Positions 1 to 5,968 of a stretch of DNA of 9,346 bases are shown one piece after another. The translations under genes were made by a program, and so were the position numbers. Origin of the DNA: Anaeromyxobacter sp. (GTDB taxonomy: Bacteria > Myxococcota > Myxococcia > Myxococcales > Anaeromyxobacteraceae); assembly GCA_020028115.1 (NCBI GenBank), contig JAHWYA010000041.1:1-9346 (forward strand), in the 5' to 3' direction. Within the stretch, counting starts at the first letter, position 1; each line of letters starts with the position of its first letter. Below the pieces are notes generated by a model, which was not told the DNA's origin, ran no database searches, and was given only the letters and a program-made list of their open reading frames with translations.

Positions 1-398
1 CCGAACTTCGCGTAGGTGCCCGGGTAGTAGCCGAGGAGCGTGCCGTCATTGCAGCCGATGTCGAGCACGCGCGCGTCGCGCTTCTCGATCATGGTGGCGA
101 CCTCCTCCGCGATGCCGCGCAGGTGGTCGCGCATGGTCTGGTTCGTGCCCGACCGGTACCAGTACGCGGTGTAGAGGATCGACGGCGGCACGGAGTGCGC
201 CATCTGCAGCAGGCCGCACGCCTTCTCGTCGCGCGACGGGTCGCACCGGACCAGGATGGTCGGGATGCGGCGCATCGGGGGGAGCGCCTTGCCCGGCTTC
301 ACGAAGGAGCCCTGGAGGTGCTGCTCCCCGAGGTCGATGACCTTCGTCAGCGCGGTGGAGCCGCAGACGCGGCAGGACGTTCTGTGGACGAGGTGCAT
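1..398 (-). CDS. Class I SAM-dependent C-methyltransferase with N-terminal zinc-binding domain (partial, C-terminal part beyond the left edge)
   Basis: The first 132 residues are visible; the gene runs off the left edge. The N-terminus has the cysteine pattern of the putative zinc-binding domain found in sugar C-methyltransferases (Methyltransf_13 type): CRVCG at residues 9-13, then C52 and C61 in VRC...CGLLQ. It is followed by YWYRSGTNQTMRDHL (79-93), a conserved stretch of this family, and the SAM-binding motif I, VLDIGCNDGT (111-120). Family members methylate carbons of NDP-sugars such as deoxyhexoses, with the C-terminal Methyltransf_14 domain, which should lie outside this window. The ATG at 398 is preceded by an AGAGG-like ribosome site at 5-nt spacing. 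The 70-bp gap to the upstream glycosyltransferase on the same strand suggests one operon and a role in making or decorating a surface sugar. The fold call is firm; the exact sugar substrate cannot be told. Confidence 0.88.
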   Translation of the reverse strand, partial: MHLVHRTSCRVCGSTALTKVIDLGEQHLQGSFVKPGKALPPMRRIPTILVRCDPSRDEKACGLLQMAHSVPPSILYTAYWYRSGTNQTMRDHLRGIAEEVATMIEKRDARVLDIGCNDGTLLGYYPGTYAKF

Positions 399-468
399 GT
401 CGCCTCTCGGTGAGCCGGCCCGGTGGGGGCGCGGAGGCGAGCACGATAGGCGGCGCCGCGGCGCAGCG
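399..468 (-). promoter_or_regulatory. Short intergenic spacer with 12-bp GC palindrome and weak -10-like element
   Basis: This gap lies between two minus-strand genes. It holds a perfect 12-bp palindrome, GCGCCGCGGCGC, at 453-464, close behind the glycosyltransferase stop. On the minus strand it also has TATCGT (448-443), a weak -10-like hexamer about 45 bases before the methyltransferase start. No convincing -35 is visible and there is no T-tract, so neither a terminator nor a promoter can be claimed firmly. Simple read-through from the upstream gene remains the plainest reading. Confidence 0.2.
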
Positions 469-1473
469 TCAATCGAGCCGGCGGTCGCTCGCGCGCCCGT
501 CCGGCGGCACCCGCCGGAACAGGGCGACCCGGCCGTAGAGGAGCGCGGTGAGGACGCGGCGCTGCCTGCGGATCCCGAGCGCGCGCAGGGTCCGGACGCG
601 CGCGAGCCGCCCCCGCTCCTCGATGTGCGCGTACCCCTCGATCATGCGGAGCGCCTCCGCCGGCGCGCCGCCGCGGTCGCGGAGGCGCTCGCCGAGGGCG
701 CGGCACTGCTCGACGGTCAGGAGCGCGGTGCGCCAGCTCCGGGCGAGCCGCTTGCGGCCCATCGGGTGGAACACGTTGAAGTTCCCGACGACGCCGCCCG
801 CGCCGATCTGGTTCGACGCGTGCTGCCGGTAGAGGATGGTCGGCTCCGGGACGAACCCGATCGCCCCGCGCGCGGCGGCGCACTGCGCGAGCCACCAGTC
901 GTGCATCAGGCACTCGGCGGGGAAGGGCAGGGCGAGGTCGAGCAGCGCGCGGTTCACCGCCGCGGCGCACCCCGTCACGAAGTTCTGGACGAGGAGCACG
1001 CCGAGCGGGCGCTCCTCCTCGTGGCCGATCGCCTGGTAGGCGAGGAACGACGGGTGGATCGGCGCGAGGGCCTCGTCGACGACGCGGAGGTCCGAGTGGA
1101 CGAGGAGCGGCGCCGCGGGCCCGTGCGCGCGCTCGAGGTCCGCCAGCACGGCGAGCGCGCGGGACACCTTGGACGGCAGCCAGACGTCGTCCTGGTCGCA
1201 CATGAAGACGACGTCGGCGCCGTCCGCGTGGGCGCGCCCGAGCAGCGCGCCGAAGTTCCGGATCACGCCGAGGTTCTCGCGCGTCTCGAGCACCGTGATC
1301 CGCGGGTCCTCGCGCGCCGCCCGCGCGAGCAGCTCCGGCGTCCCGTCCCTCGACCCGTCGTCGCGCACGTAGAGCCGCCACGCGCCGAAGTCCTGGCCGC
1401 GCAGGCTCTCGAGCTGCTCCGAGAGGTGGCGCGCGCCGTTGTAGGTGGCGAGGACGATGGCGACGCGCGGCAA
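469..1473 (-). CDS. Family 2 glycosyltransferase, rhamnosyltransferase-like
   Basis: A 334-residue GT-A fold glycosyltransferase that would transfer a sugar from a nucleotide donor to a polysaccharide or lipid-linked acceptor at the cytoplasmic face. From the TTG start: VAIVLATYNG (4-13) opens the nucleotide-binding fold; DDGSRDGT (38-45) is the family-2 donor motif; CDQDDVW (92-98) contains the DxD metal site D93/D95; MHDWW (190-194) and LYRQH (214-218) are typical of the subgroup of alpha-rhamnosyltransferase-like enzymes used in O-antigen or rhamnan synthesis. TTG at 1473 is preferred because GGAGGAG (1489-1483) sits 9 nt upstream and the product then begins directly at the beta strand. 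The frame is open to ATGs at 1515 and 1542, but 1515 has no ribosome site and the added residues are low-complexity. No membrane helix. It heads the leftward operon with the C-methyltransferase. The family is certain; sugar and linkage are unknown. Confidence 0.9.
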   Translation of the reverse strand: MPRVAIVLATYNGARHLSEQLESLRGQDFGAWRLYVRDDGSRDGTPELLARAAREDPRITVLETRENLGVIRNFGALLGRAHADGADVVFMCDQDDVWLPSKVSRALAVLADLERAHGPAAPLLVHSDLRVVDEALAPIHPSFLAYQAIGHEEERPLGVLLVQNFVTGCAAAVNRALLDLALPFPAECLMHDWWLAQCAAARGAIGFVPEPTILYRQHASNQIGAGGVVGNFNVFHPMGRKRLARSWRTALLTVEQCRALGERLRDRGGAPAEALRMIEGYAHIEERGRLARVRTLRALGIRRQRRVLTALLYGRVALFRRVPPDGRASDRRLD

Positions 1474-1583
1474 GACCGGGGGCTCCTCCGTTCCGGGGGA
1501 CGATCGGCCGCGCATGTTCGCACGCGACCGCGGGTCCGGCAACGGCGCGCGGCGGCGCGGGACCTATGCGAGAGTGGGCCCCG
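1474..1583. promoter_or_regulatory. Divergent intergenic region between two glycosyltransferase genes
   Basis: This 110-bp gap separates divergent starts at 1473 (minus) and 1584 (plus), so it should carry promoters for both directions. The only clear element is the GGAGGAG ribosome site of the leftward gene (1489-1483). On the plus strand, TATGCG at 1565-1570 is a poor -10 candidate 13 nt before the start. On the minus strand no hexamer pair is convincing. The stretch is extremely GC-rich, with cgcgcggcggcgcg around 1546-1559. Promoter presence is inferred from gene orientation rather than read from the bases. Confidence 0.35.
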
Positions 1584-2624
1584 ATGGCGCGGACCGCCCT
1601 CATCGTCGTCACCTACGACTCGGCGCGCGACGTCGACGCCTGCTTCGGCTCCCTCGCGCGCGCGCGGCTCGGTGGCGCGGAGGTGATCGCGGTCGACAAC
1701 GCGTCCTCCGACGGCACGGCCGCCCTCGTCCGCGAGCGCTTCCCGTGGGTGACGGTCGTGGACGCGGGGGCGAACCTCGGCTTCGCGGCGGGGAACGACC
1801 TCGGGATCCGCCGTGCCCTCGAGGCCGGCGCGGAGTGGGTCTACCTCCTCAACCCCGACACGGACGTCGACCCCGGCTTCCTCGAGGAGGCGCTCGCCGT
1901 CGCCGAGGCCGACCCGCGCGCCGCGGCGGTCCAGTCGCTGCTGCTCCTCCACCCCGACCGCGACCGCGTGAACACCGCCGGGAACGAGATCCACTTCCTC
2001 GGGTTCGGCTCCTGCGGCTCCTACCGCGCGCCGCGCGCCGCGATCCCCGACGAGCCCCGGGAGATCCCCTTCGCCTCCGGCGCCGGGTCGCTCCTCCGCG
2101 CGGAGGCGCTCCGGGACGCGGGGCTCTTCGACGAGCGGCTCTTCATGTACCAGGAGGACCAGGACCTCGGCCTCCGGCTCCGGCTCCGGGGCTGGCGCGC
2201 GCGCCTCGCGCCGCGGTCGCTCGTCTGGCACCACTACGCGTTCTCGCGGAACCCGCGGAAGTACTTCTTCCTCGAGCGGAACCGCTACGTCGTCCTCGCG
2301 AAGACCCTGCGCGTCCGGTCGCTCCTCGTCCTCGCCCCGTTCCTCCTCCTCGCGGACGCCGCGCTCCTCGTGCTCGCCGCCGCGCAGGGGTGGCTCCCGG
2401 AGAAGCTCCGGGCGCACCGCGACCTCCTCTCCGGCGCGACGCGCGCGCACGTGCGCGCGGAGCGCGCCCGGATCCAGGCGAGCCGGACGATCTCCGACCG
2501 CGAGCTCGCCCGCTGGTTCTCGCCGGCGCTGGAGTTCGAGGGGCTCGAGGGCGGGTGGCTGCCCCGGGCGCTGCGCGTGCCGATGGCCGCGGTCTGGCGC
2601 GTGCTTCGGCCGCTGCTCGGGTGA
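1584..2624 (+). CDS. Family 2 glycosyltransferase, WbbL/rhamnosyltransferase-like, with C-terminal membrane segment
   Basis: A 346-residue glycosyltransferase. ALIVVTYDS (5-13) begins the GT-A fold; DNASSDGT (38-45) is the nucleotide-sugar motif; NLGFAAGND (64-72) and LNPDTDVDP (89-97, DxD at D92/D94) are hallmarks of the WbbL-type group, whose members transfer rhamnose or related sugars in O-antigen, mycolyl-arabinogalactan linker or exopolysaccharide assembly. LFMYQEDQDLGLRLR (186-200) carries the likely catalytic acidic pair E191/D192. VWHHYAFSRNPRKYFFLERN (214-233) is the usual C-terminal motif, followed by a hydrophobic stretch at about 246-268 that may dip into or cross the membrane. 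The ATG at 1584 starts right at the fold; an in-frame ATG at 1566 would add only six residues, and neither has a strong ribosome site. It stands alone on the plus strand, divergent from one transferase and converging on the DUF2304 gene 6 bp away. Exact donor and acceptor are unknown. Confidence 0.9.
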   Translation: MARTALIVVTYDSARDVDACFGSLARARLGGAEVIAVDNASSDGTAALVRERFPWVTVVDAGANLGFAAGNDLGIRRALEAGAEWVYLLNPDTDVDPGFLEEALAVAEADPRAAAVQSLLLLHPDRDRVNTAGNEIHFLGFGSCGSYRAPRAAIPDEPREIPFASGAGSLLRAEALRDAGLFDERLFMYQEDQDLGLRLRLRGWRARLAPRSLVWHHYAFSRNPRKYFFLERNRYVVLAKTLRVRSLLVLAPFLLLADAALLVLAAAQGWLPEKLRAHRDLLSGATRAHVRAERARIQASRTISDRELARWFSPALEFEGLEGGWLPRALRVPMAAVWRVLRPLLG

Positions 2625-2630
2625 GGTGCG

Positions 2631-3035
2631 CTAGCGCGGCCGGTCCGGCGCCCGCGGTCGCGTCTGCCCGGTGGCCCGCCGCAGCTCCTCGAGCTCCGCC
2701 CGGAGGAGCGCGCACTCCTGCGCGAGCCTGCGGACGCGCGCGGAGTCGCCGGAAGCGGCGATCGTCACGGAGAGGACGTTCACGGCGAGGTACAGGAGCC
2801 CGGCCCCGAACAGCGCGTTCGCCGGGACCTGCACGCCGAGGAGCCGCGCGGCGAGCGCGAGCAGCTGCGGGTACGCCGTGACGACGATCGCCGCGACCGT
2901 CGTGACGAGCCAGATCAGGCTCTCGCGCAGGTGGAGCCGCTGTGACCGGATGAGCCAGAGGACCCAGCCCAGGAAGGCGAGGAGGACCGCGAGCGAGACG
3001 AGCTGGATCTCGAGGGGCAGGATGCGCTGGCTCAC
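2631..3035 (-). CDS. DUF2304 small integral membrane protein, partner of the adjacent glycosyltransferase
   Basis: A 134-residue protein with three predicted membrane helices, roughly residues 10-30 (LVSLAVLLAFLGWVLWLI), 41-60 (LIWLVTTVAAIVVTAYPQLL) and 73-95 (ALFGAGLLYLAVNVLSVTIA). A charged, probably coiled C-terminal tail follows, rich in Arg, Leu and Glu (about 99-120). Size, helix count and the RLHLRESLIWL junction match the DUF2304 family, which is regularly encoded beside dolichyl-phosphate-mannose/glucose-synthase-like transferases. A role in anchoring the transferase or moving a lipid-linked sugar is inferred from that linkage. The start is GTG at 3035, with GGGGAGG 5-6 nt upstream and a 4-base GTGA overlap with the stop of the upstream transferase, which indicates translational coupling. 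The stop (TAG, 2631-2633) lies 6 bp from the convergent transferase stop, with no obvious terminator between them. Confidence 0.85.
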   Translation of the reverse strand: MSQRILPLEIQLVSLAVLLAFLGWVLWLIRSQRLHLRESLIWLVTTVAAIVVTAYPQLLALAARLLGVQVPANALFGAGLLYLAVNVLSVTIAASGDSARVRRLAQECALLRAELEELRRATGQTRPRAPDRPR

Positions 3036-3742
3036 GCGGCCTCCCCGTCGTGCGCGCGCCGCGGCGGCAGCAGCACGAGCGCGAGCGAGACCTTCACGAG
3101 GTAGTACAGCGTCCGGAGCGCCGTGATGGACGAGCGGCCGTGGGTCCGCTCGTGCATGCGGACGGGGACCTCCGCGAGCCGCAGCCCCGCCCGCTTCGCG
3201 AGGGCGATCGCCTCGGGCTCGGGGTAGTCCGACGGGTAGTAGCGGGCGAAGAGCTCGATGGCCCGGCGCCCGGCGGCGCGGAACCCGCTCGTCGCGTCGG
3301 TGACGCGCGCGCCGCAGCGGAGCCGGAGGAACCACGACAGGTACCGGATCCCGGCGCGGCGGACGAGGGTGGAGCGGAAGCCGCCCGAGGACAGGAAGCG
3401 GGACCCGATGACCACGTCCGCGGCGTCGCTCCGCAGCGGGGCGAGGAGCGCCTCGAGGTAGGCGGGGTCGTGCTGCCCGTCGCCGTCGACCTGCACCGCG
3501 ACGTCGTACCCGCGCTCGAGCGCCCAAAGGTAGCCCGCCTGCACGGCGCCGCCGATCCCGAGGTTCACGGCGAGCCGCAGGACGTTCCAGCCGAGCGCCT
3601 CCGCCACCCGCGCGGTGTCGTCGGCGGAGCCGTCGTCCACCACGCACACGTCGCACTCCGGCGCGTGGGCGCGGAGCCCCTCCTCGAGCCGCGGGAGGTT
3701 CCGGGCCTCGTTGAGGGCGGGGACGATGAGCGCGACGCGCAT
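3032..3742 (-). CDS. Family 2 glycosyltransferase, polyprenyl/dolichyl-phosphate sugar synthase-like
   Basis: A 236-residue transferase of the DPM/DPG-synthase-like group of GT2. ALIVPALNEARNL (4-16) begins the fold, VVDDGSADDT (34-43) is the donor motif, NLGIGGAVQAGYLWA (60-74) is the conserved loop, and QVDGDGQHDP (84-93) contains the DxD metal site D86/D88. GSRF, DATSGFRA and YYPSDYPEPEA in the second half are characteristic of the subgroup found next to DUF2304 genes. Family enzymes move a sugar from a nucleotide donor to polyprenyl phosphate or to a lipid-linked acceptor. The C-terminus is basic and moderately hydrophobic but lacks the two helices of full-length synthases of the GtrB type. 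The ATG at 3742 begins at the first beta strand; a GTG at 3745 is directly adjacent. No ribosome site is visible and a promoter-like element ends only about 12 bases upstream, so the mRNA may be nearly leaderless. Substrate is unknown. Confidence 0.88.
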   Translation of the reverse strand: MRVALIVPALNEARNLPRLEEGLRAHAPECDVCVVDDGSADDTARVAEALGWNVLRLAVNLGIGGAVQAGYLWALERGYDVAVQVDGDGQHDPAYLEALLAPLRSDAADVVIGSRFLSSGGFRSTLVRRAGIRYLSWFLRLRCGARVTDATSGFRAAGRRAIELFARYYPSDYPEPEAIALAKRAGLRLAEVPVRMHERTHGRSSITALRTLYYLVKVSLALVLLPPRRAHDGEAA

Positions 3743-3753
3743 CACGCGCGGCG

Positions 3754-3762
3754 AGGATAGCA
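3754..3762 (-). promoter_or_regulatory. Candidate extended -10 promoter for the GT2-DUF2304 pair
   Basis: The minus strand reads TGCTATCCT: an extended TGn followed by TATCCT (4 of 6 matches to TATAAT). Transcription would start near 3747, leaving about five bases before the ATG at 3742, which fits the absence of a ribosome site there. A similar GTGCTA core lies before the large kinase gene at 5910-5915. There is no clear -35 box. Confidence 0.35.
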
Positions 3763-3774
3763 CGCGCTCCGTAC

Positions 3775-3816
3775 GGCCCGGGGGGGCGCGAGCCGGAGGC
3801 GAGTGTTCCCCCGCTA
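3775..3816. repeat. Intergenic GC-rich repeat, copy 1 (42 bp)
   Basis: This copy matches 3865-3905 base for base except for one extra G in the G-run and one T/C difference. It begins ggcccg, has a run of G, a shared core gcgagccggaggcgagtg, and ends cccccgcta. The G-run (3780-3786) and C-run (3808-3812) could pair across a ~20-base loop. Lying outside any gene and being duplicated 49 bp away, it looks like a short dispersed intergenic element, but its wider distribution cannot be seen from here. Confidence 0.8.
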
Positions 3817-3827
3817 CGGCGAGCGCA

Positions 3828-3851
3828 GGGGCAGCCGGATGAGGCTGCCCC
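3828..3851 (-). terminator. Perfect 9-bp hairpin between the repeats, possible typA terminator
   Basis: GGGGCAGCC (3828-3836) pairs exactly with GGCTGCCCC (3843-3851) around the six-base loop ggatga. It sits 52 bp beyond the typA stop and 86 bp before the next gene on the same strand. A stem this strong could end typA transcription, but no T-run follows on either strand, so it may equally be the central palindrome of a repeat element bounded by the two copies. Confidence 0.4.
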
Positions 3852-3864
3852 GGAGCGAGCGGGG

Positions 3865-3905
3865 GGCCCGGGGGGCGCGAGCCGGAGGCGAGTGTCCCCC
3901 CGCTA
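3865..3905. repeat. Intergenic GC-rich repeat, copy 2 (41 bp), overlapping the typA stop codon
   Basis: This is the second copy of the 3775-3816 element, in the same orientation. Its last three bases, cta, are the TAG stop of typA read on the minus strand, and the same cta ends copy 1. G-run 3870-3875 and C-run 3896-3901 are perfectly complementary over six bases with a 20-base loop, so on the typA transcript a hairpin would begin almost at the stop codon. Confidence 0.8.
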
Positions 3906-5753
3906 AGACGCCGCGATGCCGACGCCCTTCTTCCGGTCGCGCTCCTGCTTGTACCGGGCGTTCTGGTCGAGGAACTTCTTCCGGAGGCGGATCGACTGCG
4001 GCGTCACCTCGACGAGCTCGTCCTCGGCGATCCACTCGAGCGCCTTCTCGAGCGTGATCTCGCGGGGGGGCGTCAGGATGATGTTCTCGTCCCGGCCGGC
4101 CGCGCGGATGTTGGTGAGCTTCTTCTCCTTGCAGATGTTGAACTCGAGGTCGCCCTCGTGGCTGTGCTCGCCGACGATCATTCCCGAGTACACCCGGTCG
4201 CCCGCCTTCACGAACAGCGCGCCGCGCTCCTGCCCGTAGAAGCAGGCGTAGGCGACGACGTCCCCCTCGCGGTCGGAGACGATGGCGCCCGCCTTCCGCT
4301 TGAAGATGACGCCCTGCCACGGCTCGTACCCGTCGAACTGCGAGGACATGATCCCCTCGCCACGGGTGAGGGTGAGGAACTCGGACCGGAAGCCGATGAG
4401 GCCGCGCGCCGGCACGCGGAACTGCAGGCGCGTCCGGTGGGAGCCGATCGGCTGCATGTCCACCATCCGGCCGCGCCGGCTGCCCATGCTCTGGGTCACG
4501 CCGCCGACGCCGTCCTCGGGCAGGTCGCAGACGAGCAGCTCCATCGGCTCGTGGACGACGCCCTCGACCGTCTTGAGGATCGGCTCCGGGTTCGACACCG
4601 TGAGCTCGTACCCCTCGCGCCGCATGTTCTCGACGATGACCGCGAGCTGGAGCTCGCCGCGCCCGACGACCTTGAAGGCGTCCGGCGTCTCGGTGTCCTC
4701 CACGCGGATCGAGACGTTCTTGTAGGCCTCGCGCTGGAGCCGCTCGCGGATGTTCCGGCTCGTGACGTACTTGCCCTCGCGCCCCGCGAACGGGCCGTCG
4801 TTCACGCGGAAGATCATCGACATCGTCGGCTCCTCCACGCTGATGCGGGGGAGGGCGGTCGGGTTCGCCGGATCCGAGATGGTGTCGCCGATGCCGATCT
4901 CCTCGGCGCCGGCGATGCAGACGATCTCGCCGGGGCCGGCGTCCTTCACCTCGACGCGCTTCAGGCCGTCGTAGGCGTAGAGGCGGACGACCTTCGCCGG
5001 GACGACCTTCCCTTCCTCGCGCACCACCGCTATCGCCGCGCCCTCGCGCACGATCCCCGAGGTCACGCGGCCGATCGCGAGGCGACCGACGTACTCGTCG
5101 TAGTCGAGGTTGTCGACGAGCATCTGGACGTGCTCGCCGTCGCCGACGGGAGGAATCGGGATGTGGCTGAGGATCGCGTCGAAGAGCGGCTTCAGCGAAT
5201 CCGCCTTGAACGCGTCGTCCACGGTGTGGGCGGCCCGGCCCTCGCGGGCGATGGCGTAGATCACCGGGAAGTCGATCTGGTGCTCGTTCGCGCCGAGGTC
5301 GATGTAGAGCGAGTAGACGAGGTCGAGGACCTCCTTCGCCCGGGCGTCCTGACGGTCGACCTTGTTCACGACGAGGACCGACGGGAGCCCCAGCGCGAGC
5401 GCCTTCGAGAGGACGAAGCGCGTCTGCGGGAGCGGCCCCTCCGCGGCGTCGACCAGGAGCAGCACGCCGTCCACGAGCCGGAGCGCCCGCTCCACCTCGC
5501 CGCCGAAGTCCGCGTGGCCGGGGGTGTCGACGATGTTGATCTTCACGCCGCGGTAGGTGACCGCGGTGTTCTTCGCGAGGATCGTGATCCCCTTCTCGCG
5601 CTCGAGGTCGTTCGAGTCCATGACTCGCTCGATGAGGTGCTCGTTGGCGCGGAACACGCCGGCCTGGCGCAGCATGAAGTCGACCAGGGTGGTCTTGCCG
5701 TGGTCGACGTGCGCCACGATGGCGACGTTGCGGATCTGCTCGCGGGGGGTCAT
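3903..5753 (-). CDS. typA: Ribosome-associated translational GTPase TypA/BipA
   Basis: A 616-residue GTPase of the EF-G/LepA superfamily, a usual length for BipA (about 600). It binds ribosomes and aids large-subunit assembly and growth under cold or other stress. The G domain is intact: AHVDHGKTT (14-22, P-loop), GITI (56-59, switch I threonine T58), [15 protein letters not shown] (76-90, switch II with the catalytic-type histidine H80) and NKVD (130-133). [20 protein letters not shown] is almost identical to other BipA proteins. The C-terminal half keeps the BipA signatures [13 protein letters not shown] and [14 protein letters not shown], then [12 protein letters not shown] and [14 protein letters not shown] near the end. 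In the G5 position it reads YAIAREG where relatives usually have YASA or YASG. ATG at 5753 has AAGGG at 5-nt spacing. It is transcribed from its own promoter and is divergent from the large kinase. Identification is very secure. Confidence 0.97.
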   Translation of the reverse strand: MTPREQIRNVAIVAHVDHGKTTLVDFMLRQAGVFRANEHLIERVMDSNDLEREKGITILAKNTAVTYRGVKINIVDTPGHADFGGEVERALRLVDGVLLLVDAAEGPLPQTRFVLSKALALGLPSVLVVNKVDRQDARAKEVLDLVYSLYIDLGANEHQIDFPVIYAIAREGRAAHTVDDAFKADSLKPLFDAILSHIPIPPVGDGEHVQMLVDNLDYDEYVGRLAIGRVTSGIVREGAAIAVVREEGKVVPAKVVRLYAYDGLKRVEVKDAGPGEIVCIAGAEEIGIGDTISDPANPTALPRISVEEPTMSMIFRVNDGPFAGREGKYVTSRNIRERLQREAYKNVSIRVEDTETPDAFKVVGRGELQLAVIVENMRREGYELTVSNPEPILKTVEGVVHEPMELLVCDLPEDGVGGVTQSMGSRRGRMVDMQPIGSHRTRLQFRVPARGLIGFRSEFLTLTRGEGIMSSQFDGYEPWQGVIFKRKAGAIVSDREGDVVAYACFYGQERGALFVKAGDRVYSGMIVGEHSHEGDLEFNICKEKKLTNIRAAGRDENIILTPPREITLEKALEWIAEDELVEVTPQSIRLRKKFLDQNARYKQERDRKKGVGIAAS

Positions 5754-5764
5754 CGATTCCCTTC

Positions 5765-5810
5765 ACCCCCGGGCTACCTTCGCCCCGCGAAGCGGGGCTG
5801 GGGAGGGGGT
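5765..5810 (-). promoter_or_regulatory. Nested hairpin in the typA 5' leader
   Basis: An inner 7-bp stem, GCCCCGC (5782-5788) with GCGGGGC (5792-5798) around a three-base loop, lies inside an outer 6-bp pairing of ACCCCC (5765-5770) with GGGGGT (5805-5810). It falls within the predicted typA leader, and the outer stem ends right beside the AAGGG ribosome site. It could modulate translation initiation or be a remnant of an intergenic repeat; only the base pairing is seen. Confidence 0.45.
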
Positions 5811-5828
5811 TCAGCCAAAAGGCCGGAA

Positions 5829-5858
5829 CTTATAGTCGTTTCCAGGCCTTCCACGCAA
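5829..5858 (-). promoter_or_regulatory. Sigma70-type promoter for typA
   Basis: On the minus strand, TATAAG (5834-5829) matches the -10 consensus at five of six positions and TTGCGT (5858-5853) is a partial -35, separated by 18 bases. This is the most AT-rich spot in the window. Transcription would begin near 5822, giving a leader of about 70 bases that contains the nested hairpin. Confidence 0.6.
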
Positions 5859-5882
5859 GCTAAAGCGGGCGGGCGCCATCCC

Positions 5883-5941
5883 CCGGAAAAGCCGGAACGG
5901 CGCGCCCCCGTGCTACGATGGCGCGTTGCCGGGTTTTCCGG
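5883..5941. repeat. Imperfect 13-bp inverted repeat bracketing the kinase promoter
   Basis: CCGGAAAAGCCGG (5883-5895) and CCGGGTTTTCCGG (5929-5941) are reverse complements with one mismatch, separated by 33 bases. The predicted extended -10 of the kinase gene lies between them, so a dimeric regulator bound at both arms is conceivable. A related word, AAAAGGCCGGAAC (5817-5829), touches the typA -10. No known regulator site is recognised. Confidence 0.45.
5911..5919 (+). promoter_or_regulatory. Candidate extended -10 promoter for the hybrid kinase gene
   Basis: TGCTACGAT is a TGn-extended -10 (TACGAT, 4 of 6 matches) with no clear -35. Transcription would start near 5926, about 43 bases before the ATG at 5969. 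The GTGCTA core is shared with the element upstream of 3742. Confidence 0.35.
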
Positions 5942-5968
5942 ATCGGCCGAGGGGGCCAACAGGACCGG

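Noticed and set aside
256..2881. Several 350-480-codon frames overlapping the glycosyltransferase genes on both strands
   Set aside because: Arg/Ala/Pro-rich shadows without domains; they cross the divergent intergenic gap and conflict with well-supported transferases.
469..3742. Insertion sequence or recent gene transfer
   Set aside because: No transposase, terminal inverted repeats or target duplications are visible, and the base composition matches that of typA and the kinase gene.
3775..3905. CRISPR-like array
   Set aside because: Only two repeat copies with one spacer that is itself a hairpin, and no cas gene nearby.
3814..5766. Second long minus-strand frame of 650 codons within typA
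   Set aside because: A shifted reading of the same gene giving an Arg/Pro/Gly-rich product with no BipA motif; the 616-codon frame is the real one.
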